34,961 bases of DNA from NCBI GenBank assembly GCA_900315765.1, contig ONAK01000046.1, positions 1-34,961 on the forward strand, in the 5' to 3' direction. Below, one piece after another: positions 1 to 6,381 of this stretch; the first letter of the stretch is position 1; each line of letters opens with the position of its first letter. A program made the position numbers and the translations under genes. A model generated the notes under the pieces. It worked only from the letters and a program-made list of their open reading frames with translations, ran no database searches and had not been told where the DNA came from. Source of the DNA: an uncultured Prevotella sp. Its GTDB lineage: Bacteria > Bacteroidota > Bacteroidia > Bacteroidales > Bacteroidaceae.

Positions 1-1
1 T

Positions 2-187
2 GTCATCATCGGTATTATCTTCCAATGGAGCATTGCCGTTGGACTAAGCTATTTTATTGGTATTCCCTTAGGTTTTGGTCTTGTTGGCATGTGGGTTGGT
101 TTTGCCCTTGACGAGAACATACGTGGCATTATACTGATGCGTCGTTGGAGGTCAGGGAAATGGAAAAACAAAGGATTCGTAAAATAA
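2..187 (+). CDS. MATE-type efflux transporter, C-terminal end (partial)
   Basis: An open frame enters from the left edge and ends at TAA 185-187, giving 61 residues. The visible part has two hydrophobic stretches (around FQWSIAVGLSYFIGIPLGFG and LVGMWVGFALDENIRG) and a basic tail (RRWRSGKWKNKGFVK). The pattern of a last helix with GxWxGFxxDExxRG followed by a W-containing basic tail is typical of the end of MATE (NorM/DinF-like) multidrug/Na+ antiporters, which export cationic compounds across the inner membrane. Only the last helices are visible, so the family call rests on this short tail and the substrate cannot be judged. The gene is convergent with the carboxylesterase and ends just before a shared terminator. 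Confidence 0.6.
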   Translation, partial: VIIGIIFQWSIAVGLSYFIGIPLGFGLVGMWVGFALDENIRGIILMRRWRSGKWKNKGFVK

Positions 188-190
188 GAA

Positions 191-222
191 TAATGGGATT
201 AGCTTAACAGCCAATCCCATTA
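191..222. terminator. Bidirectional terminator between convergent genes
   Basis: A perfect 10-bp inverted repeat (TAATGGGATT 191-200 and AATCCCATTA 213-222) encloses a 12-nt loop. It lies between the stop of the efflux gene (187) and the stop of the leftward esterase (228). The T-rich tail after it is short (TTTATT), so it is a moderate intrinsic terminator that could serve both strands. Confidence 0.65.
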
Positions 223-227
223 TTTAT

Positions 228-1736
228 TCAGAAGGGGAATCCCTGTGGACGTGGAGCAATCTCTGGCTCGCCAAAGAATGATGCTTCAGCATCCTTATCG
301 TTAAGTTTGAATACCATAAACTTGGTTTCCTTCGCAGTACAGGGTTTCCAGGCACCACCTTTAGGACCATTCGGATCGCTATACTTAACAAAGTTAGTCC
401 AAGCGGTAAGCATCTTCTCACTGAGATCCCAATCGCCCTTGGTCCAAGGGCGCCAACAATGCTTCAGACTCTTAAATACAAACCAAAGGTCGCTTGAATG
501 GAAAGCACCCTTAAGACGCTGTGTAACCTCTGGATGACTACCATCATCGGGCAATGGACGTGCAAACTCATAAGCCCAGGCCTTACCACCTTTCTGCTCG
601 CGAACCTTACAGAACTCGGCAATATTTGGTGCCATATTACCCATATCGTTCAAAGTAAATCCAATCATATAAGGAACGTCAGCAAGTGTGCCACCACGTG
701 TAGCGTCGTCGAAACTCTTCTCACTCACATAACCATCTATCATTGGCATGAATGGCAGACCTCGGAACATAGCAGCCATCGGACCACCACCCTGCTTACC
801 ATCGTTGTTGATCTGGTGATAGAGGGTGTTAAGAGCGAATACCGTCTCTGTAGATGCTGCACGCATCTTCTGCAAGTCGGTCAAACCAGCCCAATCGAAT
901 ACCTTCTTGGCATTGGCCTCTGCATCGGCAAAAGAGCCACCGCTATAACGGGCACCCATTGGATTGCCCTTAGCATCGGGAATAGCAAGGCCCTGTGCAC
1001 TCATGATAACAGCTTTATGGAAAAGGCCGCGAGCCAATGGACTCTCGCAAAGTGTTCGAACACTTCCACCACCTGCACTCTGACCGAAGATCGTTACGTT
1101 ATTGGGGTCGCCACCAAACTGTGCGATATTCTTCTTTATCCACTTCAATGCCTCTATCTGGTCAAGGATACCATAGTTGCCAGATACCTTATGTGGACTC
1201 TCTGCAGAAAGAGCTGGATGAACAAGGAAGCCAAAAACGCCAAGACGATAATTGATACTTACGAGCACCACATCCTTAGCGCCCCACTCCTGACCATCGA
1301 ACTCTGGTTCAGACCCGAAACCCTCACGATAGCCACCACCATGAATCCAAAGGGCAACAGGAAGTTTTTTATTTACCTGTCCAGGAGCCTTCGTATATAC
1401 ATTAAGATATAAACAGTCCTCACTGAAAGCAGCCTCCTTGCCATATCCCCACTCGGTATAATAACCACCGGGATATTGAATTGCCTGATAACTTGGGCGC
1501 CCAAAAGTGTCGCATATCTTTACTCCCTTCCAGGGAATAACGGGCTGTGGTTCTTTCCAACGGTTCTCCTTGATAGGAGGTGCAGCGTAGGGAATACCAC
1601 GATACACAAACACTTCGGGATGATCATCGGCCAAAACGCCCTGGACCTTGCCACCCTCGATTGTTAACACTGGGTTTTCTGCTGCATTTGCAGATACTGC
1701 TGCCAATAGCAGAAGAGATAATAATAGTTTCTTCAT
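228..1736 (-). CDS. Secreted type-B carboxylesterase (alpha/beta hydrolase)
   Basis: This 502-residue protein hydrolyses carboxylic esters, probably outside the inner membrane. The start at 1736 is chosen because it opens a clean signal peptide (MKKLLLSLLLLAAVSANA); an upstream in-frame ATG only adds 20 non-signal residues. Family hallmarks are the EDCLYLN signature (106-112), the oxyanion HGGG (132-135) and the nucleophile elbow GQSAGG with Ser220. A His in the C-terminal GAFHSSDLWFVF segment fits the catalytic histidine. Length and motif order are normal for the carboxylesterase/cholinesterase family. In Bacteroidota such enzymes often remove acetyl or feruloyl groups from plant glycans, but nothing here fixes the substrate. 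It stands alone, separated from the upstream iron-sulfur gene by a terminator. Confidence 0.88.
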   Translation of the reverse strand: MKKLLLSLLLLAAVSANAAENPVLTIEGGKVQGVLADDHPEVFVYRGIPYAAPPIKENRWKEPQPVIPWKGVKICDTFGRPSYQAIQYPGGYYTEWGYGKEAAFSEDCLYLNVYTKAPGQVNKKLPVALWIHGGGYREGFGSEPEFDGQEWGAKDVVLVSINYRLGVFGFLVHPALSAESPHKVSGNYGILDQIEALKWIKKNIAQFGGDPNNVTIFGQSAGGGSVRTLCESPLARGLFHKAVIMSAQGLAIPDAKGNPMGARYSGGSFADAEANAKKVFDWAGLTDLQKMRAASTETVFALNTLYHQINNDGKQGGGPMAAMFRGLPFMPMIDGYVSEKSFDDATRGGTLADVPYMIGFTLNDMGNMAPNIAEFCKVREQKGGKAWAYEFARPLPDDGSHPEVTQRLKGAFHSSDLWFVFKSLKHCWRPWTKGDWDLSEKMLTAWTNFVKYSDPNGPKGGAWKPCTAKETKFMVFKLNDKDAEASFFGEPEIAPRPQGFPF

Positions 1737-1825
1737 AAGTTGTTTAATAACAATTGTATAGTTGGTTAGGTAAATAATATCATTATTTAGACACACAAAC
1801 TGCCAATTGGTTTAATAAACAACGC

Positions 1826-1860
1826 AAAAAAAATGACCTTAAGGCTTTCTTAAGGTCATT
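1826..1860 (-). terminator. Terminator overlapping the 3' end of the iron-sulfur gene
   Basis: A perfect 12-bp stem (1832-1843 with 1849-1860) and 5-nt loop is followed on the minus strand by a run of eight T (complement of the A-run 1826-1833). The last codons of the iron-sulfur protein (MTLRKP and the stop at 1839-1841) lie inside the hairpin, so the terminator is partly built from coding sequence. Confidence 0.8.
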
Positions 1861-2519
1861 ATCTTAGTAGGACATGCTATAGTGCATTTGCCACATTTGA
1901 TACAATCCGGATGCATATAACCTGCTTCTTGTCCACGACTGTCGAATGGTGTAAGCTGCATCGGACATACGCGAGCACAACTCTTACACTTCATCTGACA
2001 AGCACTCGACACATGGATGTTTGTGAAGCCGCTTGGTACTGGAGTTTTCTTAGGTGCTACCCAGCGGCTGATTGTCCCCATTGGGCAGAATGAACACCAT
2101 GTGCGAGGTGCATAGATAAAGCTGAGCACTACACCAACCACAGTAGTCATCACAATAATACGCCAGAATACCCTGCCTACATCAGACCAACTTTCAACAA
2201 AAGCCAACTGGATGCCAAACATGGTAAATATAAAAAATACCATGAACAGACGGAATCCAAATGTACGTACAAACTGAGGGATTGGGCGGTGGGGCGAATA
2301 CTTAGACAGTAACCTGTCGTACATATTGCCACGCGGACAAACATTGCCGCACCACCAGCGTCCCTTGGTGACACTTGTAACCACTGGACCTATCATGCAT
2401 ATCAAAGCCAACAGTCCCCAAATCGGATAGAACCAAACTATCACAATATAAGCAATGATGATCCAGTAAAGGGGCAAGCCCTTGGTTGCAAAGTGTCTAT
2501 GAAATCGTTTTTGTGTCAT
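1839..2519 (-). CDS. Membrane polyferredoxin (4Fe-4S binding, NapH/CcoG-like)
   Basis: This 226-residue inner-membrane electron-transfer protein has about four hydrophobic helices (roughly 16-33, 35-51, 88-107, 118-137). Two short membrane-proximal Cys motifs, CGNVCP (C57, C61) and CSFCP (C142, C145), are characteristic of the Fer4_5 family. The C-terminus carries two ferredoxin motifs: CQMKCKSCARVCP (C174, C178, C181, C185) and CIKCGKCTIACP (C206, C209, C212, C216). Relatives such as NapH and RdxA/CcoG pass electrons between quinones and cytoplasmic or periplasmic partners. No partner reductase is adjacent. It starts 13 bp after the ohrR-like gene, so both are probably one transcript and this protein would be made under peroxide stress. 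Its exact electron partner is unknown. Confidence 0.85.
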   Translation of the reverse strand: MTQKRFHRHFATKGLPLYWIIIAYIVIVWFYPIWGLLALICMIGPVVTSVTKGRWWCGNVCPRGNMYDRLLSKYSPHRPIPQFVRTFGFRLFMVFFIFTMFGIQLAFVESWSDVGRVFWRIIVMTTVVGVVLSFIYAPRTWCSFCPMGTISRWVAPKKTPVPSGFTNIHVSSACQMKCKSCARVCPMQLTPFDSRGQEAGYMHPDCIKCGKCTIACPTKIMTLRKP

Positions 2520-2532
2520 TTCGTTTTAAAAC

Positions 2533-2976
2533 TTATTTTTTTATTAATGTGCTGATTATCGTATCTAACTCACTTGCGAACTTCACATAATCCTCAAGTT
2601 TGAACGGACAGGTACTGAGTTCCTTACCCATACCTGCTGGTATAATAGAAAAAGCCTCTTCCTCCATAGCCTTGCCTTTTTCTGTCAGCGATACTATCTG
2701 TTGACGCTTATCCTCCTTACCACGCTTGCGTATAACTATTCCCTGTTTCTCCATTCTTTGCAAAAGGGGCGTTACAGTATTTGTCTCCAACACCAGTCGA
2801 TGGGCTATATCGTTCACGGGCTGTGCATCCTTCTCCCATAGCACCATCAGCACCAAATACTGGGGATAGGTTATACCCAATTGGCTCAGCAATGGTGTAT
2901 AAGCCTGCTGAATGAGTCGCGCTGCCGTATACAGACGGAAGCATATCTGATTGTCTAAACGTAATTCTTCGTGCAT
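2533..2976 (-). CDS. ohrR: OhrR-type MarR-family organic hydroperoxide sensor/repressor
   Basis: This 147-residue winged-helix repressor has the N-terminal segment LDNQICFRLYTAAR followed by LGITYPQYLVLMVLWE, matching the OhrR branch of the MarR family. The reactive Cys of OhrR falls at Cys12. A second Cys at 123 suits the two-Cys OhrR type (as in Xanthomonas), in which peroxide makes a disulfide that releases DNA. The wing and recognition helix are at about 53-95 (LETNTVTPLLQRMEKQGI, then RKRGKEDKR). Its own promoter holds paired palindromes also found at the glutathione peroxidase promoter, which supports autoregulation and control of the peroxidase. It is probably co-transcribed with the polyferredoxin gene. 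The general MarR call is firm; the OhrR assignment rests on Cys position and context. Confidence 0.85.
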   Translation of the reverse strand: MHEELRLDNQICFRLYTAARLIQQAYTPLLSQLGITYPQYLVLMVLWEKDAQPVNDIAHRLVLETNTVTPLLQRMEKQGIVIRKRGKEDKRQQIVSLTEKGKAMEEEAFSIIPAGMGKELSTCPFKLEDYVKFASELDTIISTLIKK

Positions 2977-2989
2977 AATCGTATTGTTT

Positions 2990-3041
2990 ATATCGTTTGC
3001 GATGCAAAGGTAATAAGAATAATTTATATCGCAAGCGATTT
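2990..3041 (-). promoter_or_regulatory. ohrR promoter with two OhrR-like operator palindromes
   Basis: On the minus strand there is a -7 box TACCTTTG (complement of 3005-3012) with a TTG 19 nt upstream (complement of 3032-3034), fitting the Bacteroidota TTG-N19-TAnnTTTG form. Palindrome ATCGCAAGCGAT (3028-3039) covers the -33 element and ATCGTTTGCGAT (2992-3003) lies just downstream of the -7 box near the start point. Their centres are 36 bp apart. Binding at either would block transcription. Confidence 0.8.
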
Positions 3042-3109
3042 ACATAAATAATTATGTTTGTTTAACTATTTAATCCATGAGCGAATACAACATTATGACA
3101 AAAAATGTG

Positions 3110-3117
3110 TATCTTTG
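3110..3117 (+). promoter_or_regulatory. -7 box of the STAS-kinase gene
   Basis: TATCTTTG matches the Bacteroidota TAnnTTTG consensus and would start transcription near 3124, giving a leader of about 13 nt before ATG 3137. No clear TTG is seen at the -33 position. The box lies downstream of an earlier in-frame ATG (3077), which argues that 3137 is the real start. Confidence 0.6.
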
Positions 3118-3136
3118 CATCAAAAATCAATCGCTT

Positions 3137-4327
3137 ATGACAATCCTATTTACTAACAACAACGGAGATGCCACGATTACACTCAGTGGAAAATTAGACA
3201 CATCAGTTTCTGCCAAAACAAAATCAGAAATAGATAAGCACCTGGCAGCAGGAAACATCAACTCGCTTACAATAGATGCCGAGGGACTGGAATACATCTC
3301 CAGTTCTGGTCTGAGAATACTGCTAACATTAGCCAAAAGCTACAAGGACTTTAAGCTAACAGGGGCAAATGCCGAAGTTTATGATGTGCTTAGCATGACT
3401 GGCTTTACTAAAATTATTAAGGTAGAGCGGGCCCTACGCCAACTTAGCATCGATGGCTGTGAGCAAATAGGCGTAGGCGGCGTAGGCACCGTCTACAGAC
3501 TTGATGGTGATACCATCATCAAAGTATTCCGGGAAGGTACGACTATTGACGAGGTCCGCAAGGAAATTACCATGTCGAAAGAAGCCTTCGTTATGGGCAC
3601 GCCAACAGCCATATCTTTTGATATAGTAAAGGTGGGTTCACAATATGGACTCGTATACGAGTTACTGAATGCCGAAACACTAAGTTCTTGCATCAAGCGT
3701 GCCCCTGAACGAATCGACGAGTATGCACGCCAATATGCTAACCTTTTCCGCCAACTGCATTCCATTGAGGTGCCTGCTGACAGTAATGTGCCCAATGCCA
3801 TCGAACACGAGCGCCAACAGATTTTGCATATCAGCCGCTATTTTCCCAAAGAGAGCATCGATCTGTTGCTTCAGATTTTAGACACTATACCTACAGGCAA
3901 CCGTTTGTTGCATTTAGACCTTCAGGTAAAGAACACGATGATGCAGGACAACGAACTGATGCTGATTGATATGGGCGAAATGGGTTATGGGCACCCTGTA
4001 CTTGACCTTGGTCACGCCTATTCATCCATGGTATTGTTAATAGGTAATTACGATGCCATAGTAGGAATCCCCCGTGAGTTGGGTAAAAAGTTCTGGGATC
4101 TCGCCATCAATTATTACTTCGAAGGACTACCTGCCGATGTGATAGAACAACGCAAAGCACAGATTGATGTTGTAGGCCGCATCCGCAACTTCAGTTGGTT
4201 GGCTCTTAGCGACTCATTCCCAGAAAGCGTAATTAACGAGTGCAAAGTACTCTTCGACCAGCGCATAACCAATCACCGTGACTATATATTAGATATGTGT
4301 AAAACGTTTAAGAACTGGACATTGTAA
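3137..4327 (+). CDS. STAS domain-phosphotransferase/kinase fusion protein
   Basis: This 396-residue cytoplasmic protein has two parts. Residues 1-95 look like a STAS domain (anti-sigma-factor antagonist type), with VxLSGKLDTS-like strands and the YISSSGLRILL segment (53-63), where the Ser before Gly is the usual phosphorylation site. Residues 108-396 look like a protein-kinase-like/aminoglycoside-phosphotransferase fold: a glycine-rich loop GVGGVGTVYRL (112-122), a Lys in IIKVF (129), the catalytic-loop motif HLDLQVKN (259-266) and a metal-binding IDMGE (277-281). From memory, similar STAS-kinase proteins form a small paralogous family in Bacteroidetes and Fibrobacter. A plausible reading is that the kinase part phosphorylates its own or a partner STAS serine to control an anti-sigma system, but no anti-sigma factor is adjacent. 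The start at 3137 is chosen because it lies just after a -7 box. Confidence 0.75.
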   Translation: MTILFTNNNGDATITLSGKLDTSVSAKTKSEIDKHLAAGNINSLTIDAEGLEYISSSGLRILLTLAKSYKDFKLTGANAEVYDVLSMTGFTKIIKVERALRQLSIDGCEQIGVGGVGTVYRLDGDTIIKVFREGTTIDEVRKEITMSKEAFVMGTPTAISFDIVKVGSQYGLVYELLNAETLSSCIKRAPERIDEYARQYANLFRQLHSIEVPADSNVPNAIEHERQQILHISRYFPKESIDLLLQILDTIPTGNRLLHLDLQVKNTMMQDNELMLIDMGEMGYGHPVLDLGHAYSSMVLLIGNYDAIVGIPRELGKKFWDLAINYYFEGLPADVIEQRKAQIDVVGRIRNFSWLALSDSFPESVINECKVLFDQRITNHRDYILDMCKTFKNWTL

Positions 4328-4335
4328 GCAGTATA

Positions 4336-4345
4336 TCGCATGCGA
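4336..4345. promoter_or_regulatory. Extra OhrR-box-like palindrome
   Basis: TCGCATGCGA is a perfect 10-bp palindrome inside ATATCGCATGCGAC, resembling the four operator palindromes of this region. It lies 9 bp after the stop of the STAS-kinase gene and about 44 bp upstream of the first peroxidase operator. It may be an accessory repressor site. Confidence 0.35.
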
Positions 4346-4376
4346 CTCTTTGTTAAACTAACTTAATATTTAGCAT

Positions 4377-4426
4377 AAATCGCTTGCGATATAAATATTT
4401 CTTCCTACCTTTGCATCGTAAACGAT
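4377..4426 (+). promoter_or_regulatory. Peroxidase promoter with two OhrR-like operator palindromes
   Basis: TTG (4384-4386), a 19-nt spacer and the -7 box TACCTTTG (4406-4413) form a good Bacteroidota promoter with a start near 4420. Palindrome ATCGCTTGCGAT (4379-4390) covers the -33 element and ATCGTAAACGAT (4415-4426) covers the start point. Centres are 36 bp apart, as at the ohrR promoter. The first palindrome and its flank (4377-4396) are identical over 20 bp to the inverted site at ohrR; the second differs from its counterpart by one base over 17 bp. Confidence 0.82.
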
Positions 4427-4435
4427 ATATTTAGA

Positions 4436-4452
4436 GTCCCTTGATAAGGGAC
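4436..4452 (+). other. Hairpin in the peroxidase 5' leader
   Basis: GTCCCTT (4436-4442) and AAGGGAC (4446-4452) form a perfect 7-bp stem with a 3-nt loop, about 16 nt after the predicted transcription start and 36 nt before the ATG. It lacks a T-run, so it is not a terminator. It may stabilise the leader. No known riboswitch is recognised. Confidence 0.45.
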
Positions 4453-4488
4453 GGCTATAATGCAGGGATTAATTAAAATAAAAATAAT

Positions 4489-5034
4489 ATGGAAAAGATT
4501 TATGATTTTAAGGCTTTCACAAGCAGAGGAAAGGAGATAGATTTCTCAGAGTTCAAAGGTAAGGTTTTGCTGATTGTAAACACAGCCAGTAAGTGCGGAT
4601 TCACACCCCAGTTTGCTGGACTGGAGGAGTTGAACCAGAAATACAAGGACAAGGGACTGGTAATCATCGGATTCCCATGTAACCAATTTAAAGAGCAGGA
4701 CCCAGGTAGTGACGGACAGATTGAGGAGTTCTGCCAGCTTAATTACGGTGTCACATTCCAGATCATGCGCAAGACCGACGTTAACGGTCCTGCAGCAGAG
4801 CCCATTTTCGAATATCTGAAGGCTCAAGCTCCAACCGAGGATTATAACGGACTTAAGGCCAAAGCTGCAAAAACCCTGTTCAAAGCCATCAGCAAGAGTG
4901 TAGAGAAGGACAGCGATATCAAGTGGAACTTTACCAAATTCCTTATTTCAAAGGATGGTGACACCATTAAACGCTATGCCCCCACCACAGAGCCCAAAGA
5001 CTTTGAAAAGGATATTGAAGCCATGCTGGCATAA
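4489..5034 (+). CDS. Glutathione peroxidase family thiol peroxidase (Cys type)
   Basis: This 181-residue cytoplasmic peroxidase reduces organic hydroperoxides and H2O2. The catalytic tetrad is visible: Cys36 in NTASKCGFT, Gln66 in GFPCNQF, and Trp146-Asn147 in WNFTKFL. Cys64 in FPCNQF could be the resolving residue. No signal peptide is present. Bacterial Cys-type members usually take electrons from thioredoxin rather than glutathione, which fits Bacteroidota. The gene has a promoter with OhrR-like operators, so it is the likely main target of the nearby repressor. The next gene begins only 9 bp after its stop, suggesting a shared transcript with the cluster to 10777. The family call is very secure; the reductant is inferred. 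Confidence 0.93.
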   Translation: MEKIYDFKAFTSRGKEIDFSEFKGKVLLIVNTASKCGFTPQFAGLEELNQKYKDKGLVIIGFPCNQFKEQDPGSDGQIEEFCQLNYGVTFQIMRKTDVNGPAAEPIFEYLKAQAPTEDYNGLKAKAAKTLFKAISKSVEKDSDIKWNFTKFLISKDGDTIKRYAPTTEPKDFEKDIEAMLA

Positions 5035-5043
5035 CATAATTAT

Positions 5044-6381
5044 ATGGACTTAATATTATCATATATTGTACGATTAGTAGTGTGGTTCTCCAGCTTTGCC
5101 AAACCTCTGTCACGCATAGGTTTATGGCGGTTTGAAGAATATACACCTGGACAACCACTTAAAATATTACTAGTGGGCTACAACGGCGCCAGGAATACTG
5201 GCGCCGATGCTCGTGTAGTAGCATTGACACAACAATTGGAACAGACTTTAGGAGCAGACAAAGCCGAATTAACGGTGATGACACTCGACACGGAAAATGT
5301 TGATGGTTACTTTACCGGAGCAGTACGCCTGCTGCATTTTTCATCGGTATTCATTATCTCGCTATTGCGCGCCTGTTCGAGCCATCATGCAGCCATACTC
5401 TGTGAGGGGTCTACACTCACACCTACTTTTGCCGAAGCACTGTGCGTATTCTTCTGTGAAGCTGCAGGCATCATGCGCAAACAAGAAAAGCCCTGTATAG
5501 CCTATGGATCGGAAGTAGGCAAACTCAATGGTTGGTTGGCAAAACTGAGTAGTGACCTATGCCGAGATACATACTTCATGGTGCGCACCGAAGAATCACT
5601 TCACAACCTGCAACAGTTAGGGTTGAAAGGACACGTGGGTACCGACACCGCATGGACATTCCAAAGCAGTGAGGGTGAGGCCTGGGCAATGCAACAACTG
5701 AAAGCCGCCGGTTGGGACGGCAAACAGCCACTGATGGGAGTAGCCCCGCTAAACCCATTCTGCTGGCCGGTTCGCCCCTCGTTATGGCGATGGCTGAAAG
5801 CACTCATCACCCGCGACTTCTCGCAACAATACGATAAGATATACTTTTTCAGCGATAGTTCTACACGTCGCCAGCAGTTTGAAAGATATCTGCAAGCGAT
5901 GGCTGCTGCCACTAACCACTATAGCAGTGAGCATCAAGCCTTTGTAGTGATATTAGGTATGGAGAAGTTAGACGCCAGCGTATGCGAGTTGTTGGAGCAG
6001 AGAGTAGAAGCGCCCCATGCCATGTTCACATCGAAGACATGCGACGTATTCAAAATGACAGGACTACTACGCCAGCTAAATATACTGCTCACCTCGCGCT
6101 ACCACGCATCAGTGTTGAGCATGGAGCGAGCCATACCTATTGTGGCTGTATCCATTGATGCCCGACTAAACGGCATTATGAACGAAGTGGAACTGGCCAA
6201 GCACTATCTGCATAAAGCCACCGATGATCATCTGGAAGAGCGCATCGTTGCCTCACTACAGATGGCAGGCGAACATGAGAAGGAGATAGGCGATAAAATC
6301 AGACAACACATTACTATTTATAAAAATAAGACAGAGGCGATGAGCCAATACTTTGTAAAATGGCTGAAGGAACAGTTTTAG
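5044..6381 (+). CDS. Polysaccharide pyruvyl transferase family protein
   Basis: This 445-residue protein starts with a hydrophobic segment (about 4-20) that may anchor or associate it with the membrane. A Rossmann-like opening KILLVGYNGARNTGADARV (about 40-58) follows, and near residue 350 comes TSRYHASVLSMERAIPIVAV, the conserved C-terminal motif of the pyruvyl transferase family (CsaB/WcaK type). Family members add ketal pyruvate from PEP to sugars of exported polymers, though many distant members have other or unknown roles. No glycosyltransferases are nearby, so a polysaccharide role is not supported by context. It overlaps the next gene by 22 bp and follows the peroxidase by 9 bp, which indicates translational coupling within a peroxide-linked operon. 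The product is probably a modified lipid or glycolipid (inference). Confidence 0.75.
   Translation: MDLILSYIVRLVVWFSSFAKPLSRIGLWRFEEYTPGQPLKILLVGYNGARNTGADARVVALTQQLEQTLGADKAELTVMTLDTENVDGYFTGAVRLLHFSSVFIISLLRACSSHHAAILCEGSTLTPTFAEALCVFFCEAAGIMRKQEKPCIAYGSEVGKLNGWLAKLSSDLCRDTYFMVRTEESLHNLQQLGLKGHVGTDTAWTFQSSEGEAWAMQQLKAAGWDGKQPLMGVAPLNPFCWPVRPSLWRWLKALITRDFSQQYDKIYFFSDSSTRRQQFERYLQAMAAATNHYSSEHQAFVVILGMEKLDASVCELLEQRVEAPHAMFTSKTCDVFKMTGLLRQLNILLTSRYHASVLSMERAIPIVAVSIDARLNGIMNEVELAKHYLHKATDDHLEERIVASLQMAGEHEKEIGDKIRQHITIYKNKTEAMSQYFVKWLKEQF

Noticed and set aside
498-1412. A 304-residue open frame antisense to the carboxylesterase
   Set aside because: It lies wholly opposite a gene with clear catalytic motifs and a signal peptide, and its translation has no recognisable domain.
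3077-3136. Upstream ATG for the STAS-kinase gene
   Set aside because: It precedes the -7 box TATCTTTG and adds 20 residues with no match to the STAS fold; ATG 3137 is preferred.
3128-3140. AATCGCTTATG near the STAS-kinase start as a possible OhrR box
   Set aside because: Only one half of the palindrome is present, so it is not listed as an operator.
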